A stretch of DNA of 64,000 nt, taken from Cocos nucifera (lineage: Eukaryota > Streptophyta > Magnoliopsida > Arecales > Arecaceae). The notes beneath the pieces are model-generated. The model saw only the letters and a list, made by a program, of their open reading frames with translations, was not told where the DNA came from and ran no database searches. This document shows positions 58,335 to 64,000 of the stretch, in pieces (the first letter of the stretch is position 1; each line of letters starts with the position of its first letter). The position numbers and the translations under genes were made by a program. The stretch lies in contig QRFJ01000386.1 of assembly GCA_006176705.1 (NCBI GenBank), positions 868,001-932,000 of the forward strand. Reading direction: 5' to 3'.

Positions 58335-59314
58335 TGTTGGGGATAAATTTCACTCCTGCCGAAGTTCAGTTCGATGCTCAGTCTAATACAACTGGTAGCC
58401 ACGAAAAAGCTTCAGCGGACGAGTCTTAGTCGAGCTCCTTAGCGGCCAAGCCCCTTTCGAACTCCTTCAGTCGGTCGAACTCATTAGCGGCTGAGTTTCG
58501 GTCGAACTCCAACAGCCAGACTCCTCCTAGACATCTCCTTCGATCGGGCTTCTTTAGGAGTCGGACTCCTCCCAGATATCTCCTTCGATCGGGCTTCTCT
58601 AGGAGTTGGACTCCTCCCAGACATCTCCTTTGGCCGGGCTTCTCTAAGAGCCGGGCTCCTCCCAGACATCTCCTTCAGTCGGACTTCTACGGGAGCCGGG
58701 CTTTTGGATCCCTCCTTCAGTCAAACTCCTTCCGAGCTCCCTCAACTAGCGTTCCACCCAAGTGACCCTCTCTAGCCGTATTCCCTTCGAGAGTCATAAC
58801 TCCTTCGAAATGGGTATACGTCAAAACTTTTCAACCCTCCATGCAGCCCGAGCGGCTCAGTATCGGATGGCTGCGATCGTCACTATCGGTTCGCCGCATG
58901 TGATAGTAACCCGCTGTCAGGCGACGATGGCTGTCGCCATCAATCAGCTGCAGGCGGCGTTACAGACGGTACCTTCCTCCGTGACTGACTATGCCAGACC
59001 TCGAGCAGCCCGCTACCTGACAGCTGCAGCCATCACCATCAACCCGCTACAAGCTTCGCCTATAAAAAGAACCCTTCAGATACATTTTTTCTAAGCTCTA
59101 AGCTCTAAACTCTCATCTCCTTCTCTAAACTCTGCGAACTCATTTCAGAGCACTCTATTTCTATTGGCCAGAAGAGCTGACTTGATCGTCGGAGGGTCCT
59201 GTTGGAGCCACCCCCACCGGCTCTGGATGGAACTTTATTTTGCAGGTCTGTGACGGCGACCTCGTCCTCCTCCATTCCAGCTAGATCCGACGACAATCAG
59301 ATTCTGCATCGACA
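58335..59314 (+). repeat. 3' LTR of element C
   Basis: Starts TGTTGGGGATAAA after GAAAGTGGGGAGACTAT and ends CTGCATCGACA. It has the same sub-repeat block as the 5' copy (58500-58720) and TATAAAAAG at about 59060. Confidence 0.88.
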
Positions 59315-59466
59315 ACATCCAAATTCGATCTATTAATAAATGGGTTAAACAAGTCGATCTGTTTACAATCGGAATCTATTTAAGCCAAATCTAAACTTGT
59401 TTAAGACTGATCGAACACGAATTGGATTGGTGGGCTGGATCGTATTTTGCCATCCCCAGGGCTAAG

Positions 59467-60458
59467 TCCCTATTGGAGCTAGTGGCAAATTTACTTGCAT
59501 GAATTGTCGTAATTGTTGTAAAGAGTGCTTTAACAACTTTGGTCCAGTAATATGCTTAAAGATTTTTCATTTTGTTTCACATTGTTTGGAAAGGAAATGG
59601 GATTAAACTAGAAAAAAAATGTTTCTTGAAGTTTGAAAATCTAGAAAAGAAAGATTCAGAAACATGGTAATGTAAGGGTCCTTTTAATGGATACCCTTGG
59701 GCATTTATTATGAGCAATGCCTTCCATATCCTGGTAATCCGTTGGAATCCGATGTGATTAAATGATTATACTTCTTAGGCTGTGTATAACGTGCTAGATT
59801 TCCTGGTTTTCAATTGTACAGATTTCAAATTGGTGCGGTATGATATAGGGATTGGTGGAGACAATTAGGGTGAATTTGTAGGGAGAATCATCAGAATATG
59901 TCCGATGCCCAAAGAATTTAGTTAAGCTAGATGCCCAATGAAAATGAAACATAATCCTACTTAGAACCTAAAAATAGGGATAATTATCCATTGATATTCC
60001 TCTAAATTTGAGAAATTAACACTGTACATGAGTTGTGAAAGCCTTTGAAACATAAGTTGCATTAATTCTTTTATATTATAACTGCTTGATGTACTTTAAA
60101 TTGGTAACATATGCTGTGGTTAAGCATTGATCAAAATACTTGCTGATTCTTGAAATAAGGAATAAAACTTAATGGCTAATAATGTAAACAGAAAAGGATG
60201 CTTCCTCTGTCCCTCTCTAGACCTTCTAATGTTTTTCATTGAAATATTGCTTCTAATTTATGTTAAAAATCATGTTCAAGTTGTTGGCCTTTCTACCCCT
60301 CTTTTGAGGGCTTCTTATTTACATATTATAATTTCATTGTTATTTTTATTTTTTGTGTTGATTTATTACAGGTAAAGCTTTCTTGTTATTTTTGCCCCAC
60401 GCCAGCTATTATCTTTGGATAATGAAGATGCATGTGGCCTTTGTTACATGAATCAAAA
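59467..60458. other. Unassigned sequence between elements C and D
   Basis: No gene recognised. The sequence is AT-rich and looks intron-like, with a T-rich tract ending in ACAG|GT at about 60368-60373. It may be an intron or old gene flank, but no exon was found. Confidence 0.4.
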
Positions 60459-60677
60459 TGTTAGGTTTGGGATAGGATTTATGCATTTGAGATTTATTGG
60501 AAGGAAGAGATATTACGGACGGTAATTATGGATCTAGGTGGTAATTGGGGATTTTGATTTCTGAGAGATTCTATATATTGTAAGCATTGGTAGAGGAGAA
60601 AATAAGAAAAAACAATCTCTTCTTCTTCTTCCCATTCTCTTCTCCTTCTTTCCCATTCTCTTCTCTTCTACTCAACA
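60459..60677 (+). repeat. 5' LTR of element D
   Basis: Runs TGTTAGGTTTGGG ... CTACTCAACA (219 bp, TG...CA). Contains TATATATTG-like sequence near 60573 and a CTTCTTC-rich end. The left border is inferred from the TG and typical copia LTR length, because the other LTR is outside the window. Confidence 0.65.
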
Positions 60678-61379
60678 TGGTGCCAGAGCCGATTGGTTCC
60701 ATTCCCTGAGATTTATGTTTTCTATTCCAAGCTCTCATCCCATCCAAGACATCCTCCCCACTCTATTCCATTGATGCTCCATCCCCGTCTTCGAGCACCA
60801 TTAGAAGAAAAAAAAAAGATCACTACTTGCCGCTGCCACTCCAATGCCTTGCTACTGCCACTCCAATCACACTGGCCCCTACTGCCCTACCCTGTTGCCA
60901 CTCCCAAGTCCACCGTCGCTCTCGATTGCTGTCGCTCCCACGCCCATGCCCACGTCCTCACTGCCCCTCACCGCACCGGCCCCTCATCTCGAGAGCCCTT
61001 GTCGCTGATCTTGGAGGAGATCTCGATTGCTGCTACCTTTGGAGGAGATCATCCTCTCACCCCTCTCGCTGCCCATCTTGGAGGAGATCTGGGAGATCCT
61101 CTGCCCCTTTCGCCGCCCATCACGTGGGAATGCCAGTAAGGCCCGGTTTCTTCTCCTCTTCACGGGGTCACACGGGATCAACAAAGATTCTTTTTTAGTT
61201 TCATAGTAAATTTTTTTTTTCTTTCCAAAAAAAAAGGGAGAGGAGTGAGTGAAATGAAGTAAGTAAATTTTTTGAAGCTATATTGGGTGGTTCCACCAAG
61301 GAAATGTTGGAGAAGGCCATCACTGAAGTTGTCCAGTCATCAAATTCTCAGTCTGGAATGGACAATCCATCCCTTTAGA

Positions 61380-62300
61380 TCAACTTTATCAAATTGGATG
61401 GGCCCCTCACTTATCTTTTGTGGGCTCGGAACATACGTCTCTTTATCAAAGCCCATGATTTGGAGGGATATCTCACTAGGGCCAAAACAAATCCACCATC
61501 TGGAGATGCTGTATTAGAGCAATGGGAGTCAAAAAACTCCCTTGTGATGGCCTGGCTCCTCAAATCTATCATGCCCTCTATTGCTCGGGGGCTCTCTTTT
61601 TTTAAAATTGCCAGAGAAGTATGGGAGGCTGTTACTAGGACATATTCTCAGTAGGATAACACCACCCACGCATTTGAACTCAAGCATAAGATGCGTACAC
61701 TAAGGCAAGGTGATCTTTCTGTCACCAGCTACATTGTGGAATTACAGTCTCTGATCTGAGCTGGATTTTTACCATTTTTTTAAAGCATCCTGTGCGCAAG
61801 ATGCTGCTAAGTTCAAGAAGTATAATGATGAAGAATGCCTTTTTGACTTCCTTGCTGGTCTCAATGATGAGTATGATCCAATCAAAATTCAGATTTTGGA
61901 TCATCGTACTGATCTACCTTCTCTTCAGAATGCTTTCTCATTAGTTCTTAGTGAGGAAACTAGCCGCCAAGTAATGATCGCCCCAGTCGATACAGTCCAC
62001 TCTGCATTGATTGCTTAGCCACCGTCCCAGGCTCGCGAACATGGGGAGAAGGGTATATGAGTATGCTCTTATTGCAACAAAATAAGGCATGTCCGTGACA
62101 CATGCTGGTAGTTGCATGGCCATCCCTCTAGTCATGGTAAGGGTGGTCGTCGAGGGGAAGGACGATCTGGTGGCCGCACTCAGGGCAACCTTCATGCCAA
62201 CCTTTCAGAGCACATGGAGGCCTCTCCTTCAGCAATGACTGCATCAACTTCTACTCCGGCACCCTTTGATATTGAGAGTTCACTTTCTACTAGATGATAT
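61380..62300 (+). pseudogene. Element D gag remnant
   Basis: NFIKLDGPLTYLLWARNIRL followed by EQWESKNSLVMAWLL, PSIARGLSFF and AREVWEAV (61379-61654) is the copia gag (UBN2-type) pattern. After a stop it continues with LSVTSYIVELQSL, DFLAGLNDEYD and a zinc knuckle C-S-Y-C-N-K-I-R-H-V-R-D-T-C (CX2CX4HX4C) at about 62065-62106. Stops at 61652, 61759, 62018 and 62057 disable it. The knuckle is intact. Confidence 0.85.
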
Positions 62301-62439
62301 GCTCCGATTGATCATGGCCCACCTCAATGTCTTTGGCGAAACTTCCTCTACTACTCAAGGTTTGCCTAATAGTTCCTCCAGTTCTTCCTTATTTTGTTCT
62401 CACTTTGTACGGTCTAATTTTTCTCATACTAGTCCTAAT

Positions 62440-62700
62440 GTATTTATTTCAACTAATCCTTCATTACATTGGATAGTTGACTCAAGTGCCACTGCACATA
62501 TGATTAGTCAGTCTAATAGGTTTAGGTCTTACGTATTATATTCTGGTCCTGATAGAGTGCAAATTGCTGATGGTTCCTCTAAACCCATCTCTGGAAAAGG
62601 GACCATCCACTGTACATTTAATATGAAATTATCATCAATCTTGCATGTTCCTAGTTTCCTATTAACCTTTTGTCCATTACTTCCATTACAAAAGATTTGA
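62440..62700 (+). pseudogene. Element D protease remnant
   Basis: LHWIVDSSATAHMISQSNRF carries the copia protease active site, normally D-S-G-A-T, here D-S-S-A-T. VQIADGSSKPISGKGTI and LSSILHVPSFL follow, as in copia proteases. The frame ends at TGA 62698. Confidence 0.82.
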
Positions 62701-62869
62701 ATTGTAAAGCTATCTTCTTTCCTACCCACTGTGTCTTTCAGGAGCTGACTATAAGGGCAACGATTGGGCATGTTGAAATACATAATGGGCTCAACTACTT
62801 GACTAAAGGGGCATCATAGAACTATCAGCATGTTGGCTTAACTTCTTCTGATAATGCAATACAAGAGCT

Positions 62870-63830
62870 GATGTTGCAGCATCGCAGGCTCGGTTATATC
62901 TCATTTTCTATTCTATCCAGACTTTTTTTAATTTATATAATGCCTGCAATAAAGAACGGTTGGTTTGCGATGCATGTGAATTTGCCAAACATACTCATAG
63001 TTCTTACCCTATTTCTGGACATTGTAGTAAACCACTAGAGGTTATTCATTCTGATGTATGGGGGCCATGTAGCATTGCCACAATCTCGGGGCATCGATAT
63101 TATCTTTATTGACTGTTATAGCAAGGTGGTGTGGATGTATCTGCTAAAGTCTAAGGAAGAAGTTATCTGGTACTTTCAGGTGTTTCATAAGTTAGTCAAT
63201 ACTCAATTTGGTGCTAAGATTAAAGTTTTGAGAACTGATAATGGCATCGAATATTTAAATCAAAAATTTTATGAGTATCTTAGTACTTAGAAAATTATTC
63301 ATCAGACTACTTGTGTTGACATACCAGTCTAGAATGGCGTAGCCAAGCTCAAGAATAGGCATCTTTTGGAGGTTGCTCAATAATTATTATTTGCTATGAA
63401 AGTTTCTAAATCTTTATGAGGAGAAGCTGTCCTAACTGTTGCTTACCTAATCAATCTGATGTCTCTCTGTATCTTAGGATACAAGACACCATTAGCATAC
63501 CTATAGGGGGAGTCTTTATTTATTGTACCTCTTTAGGTATTTGGATGTGTGTGTTTTATTTGTGATCACTGTCCCGCCACCAGCAAACTTGATCCTCGAG
63601 CCTTGAAGTGTGTATTTGTAGGTTATCTTACTACTCAGAAGGGTTATAAATGTTACTATCCTCTTGAACGATGAATGTTCGTCCGCATGGTTGTTACTTT
63701 TTGTGAGTCTAAAGCTTTCTACAATAATAGTCTATCAAAAATTGCTGCCACACAACCAACTCTTGCCTCGAAGTTCCTGTTCTCACCCAGCATCTCTCCT
63801 AATTCTGTTGGTTGAGAGGGGGAGATTATG
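62870..63830 (+). pseudogene. Element D integrase remnant
   Basis: Begins with HRRLGYIS (62880) and a CDACEFAKH zinc-finger end (62968). The core has EVIHSDVWGPC and the Asp of YIDCYSKVVWMYLLKSKEE, then VLRTDNGIEYLNQKF (second Asp, about 63235) and the E-containing stretch after VPVQNGVAKLKNRHL near 63340. VFGCVCF and KCVFVGYLTTQKGYKCY (63610-63655) are the conserved end. Several stops and frame changes; beyond 63830 a Ser/Thr-rich linker to the reverse transcriptase starts. Confidence 0.85.
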
Positions 63831-64000
63831 GCCACGAAAGAATAGATGGAGTCTTCTTCTCAACAAACGGAGTCATCTTCGTCTTCGCCTAGGTCTTTTG
63901 AGCCTATTGTGCATTTTGCTCCTGCCTAACAATCTCCCTCTGATTCAACTCCAACACCTTCCAATAACAGTAACATTCCTTCTCCTGATAGTCTTTCTAT

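Larger units (their letters stand above)
50249..59314 (+). mobile_element. Element C: Ty3/gypsy (Tat lineage) retrotransposon with 3' hairpin minisatellite
   Basis: LTRs at 50249-51201 and 58335-59314, flanked by ACACC (50244-50248) and ACATC (59315-59319), a 5-bp duplication with one mutation. Internal order: gag, protease, reverse transcriptase, RNase H, second RNase H, integrase, single copy of the A-type spacer (about 56777-56920), hairpin minisatellite (56940-58230), purine tract, 3' LTR. All genes are broken. LTR and 3' region match element A, so A and C are one family. Unlike B it has no antisense ORF. It inserted into a hAT-like element. Confidence 0.9.
49388..59458. mobile_element. 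hAT-like non-autonomous element split by element C
   Basis: Left end TATGGATGGTAATCC (49388) and, inverted, right end TGGGGATGGCAAAATACG (59458) form imperfect termini. Flanks AGGCTACG (49380-49387) and GGGCTAAG (59459-59466) match at 6 of 8, consistent with an 8-bp target duplication. Without element C the unit is about 1 kb. Its interior has a C/G-rich, coding-like stretch (49575-50150) with a ~61-bp repeat around TGGTGGACCATTGG (49780 and 49841). No transposase. Confidence 0.6.
60459..64000 (+). mobile_element. Element D: Ty1/copia retrotransposon, 5' part (cut by the window end)
   Basis: The short LTR (60459-60677) is followed at once by TGGTGCCAGAGCC, a variant of the TGGTATCAGAGCC primer site of plant copia elements. 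Then gag, protease and integrase follow in copia order (integrase before reverse transcriptase). Reverse transcriptase, RNase H and the 3' LTR lie beyond 64000. Numerous stops show it is dead. The target duplication cannot be tested. Confidence 0.88.

Noticed and set aside
60693..61198. 148- and 123-codon frames after the copia primer site
   Set aside because: Overlapping frames in C-rich leader DNA (Pro/His/Ser-rich); copia gag homology starts only near 61380.

Overview
This is a plant nuclear window, most likely from a monocot. The intact genes have GC-rich, spliced exons with GT-AG introns, and much of the window is nested LTR retrotransposons of the Ty3/gypsy Tat lineage plus one Ty1/copia element, RTE-type and L1-type LINE remnants, MITEs and hAT-like elements. 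A palm is my guess from the general look of the repeats; I cannot prove the species from sequence alone.

Layout. 1-2.5 kb: LINE and LTR debris with small tandem repeats. 3.3-4.7 kb (minus): an intact three-exon ZIP-family zinc/iron transporter (389 aa), with a perfect 10-bp zinc-deficiency response element 887 bp upstream of its ATG. 5.8-11.3 kb: element A, a deleted Tat-like LTR retrotransposon (TSD GATGA) that has lost gag-pol but carries a large array of ~44-bp hairpin-forming repeats. 12.2-12.8 kb: L1-type LINE remnant. 14.8-30.1 kb (minus): an intact six-exon hnRNP A/B-like protein (372 aa, two RRMs) with a 12.8-kb second intron full of repeats. 30.8-33.6 kb: a 96-bp tandem array split by two nested ~1-kb hAT-like elements. 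37.7 kb: a tRNA-Ile pseudogene lacking its anticodon loop. 39.0-39.5 kb: a broken reticulocalbin/calumenin-like EF-hand gene.

39.6-49.4 kb: element B, a full-length but heavily mutated Tat-lineage retrotransposon (TSD GAAGG) with a second, antisense open frame between pol and the 3' LTR. 49.4-59.5 kb: a ~1-kb hAT-like element split by element C (50.2-59.3 kb), a relative of A that retains decayed gag-pol and the hairpin array. 60.5 kb to the end: the 5' LTR, gag, protease and integrase of a decayed Ty1/copia element running out of the window.

Only the ZIP gene and the hnRNP gene look functional. The most unusual structure is the hairpin minisatellite in the pol-to-3'-LTR slot of A and C: it keeps its dyad symmetry between two diverged copies, and the same slot in B holds an antisense gene instead.
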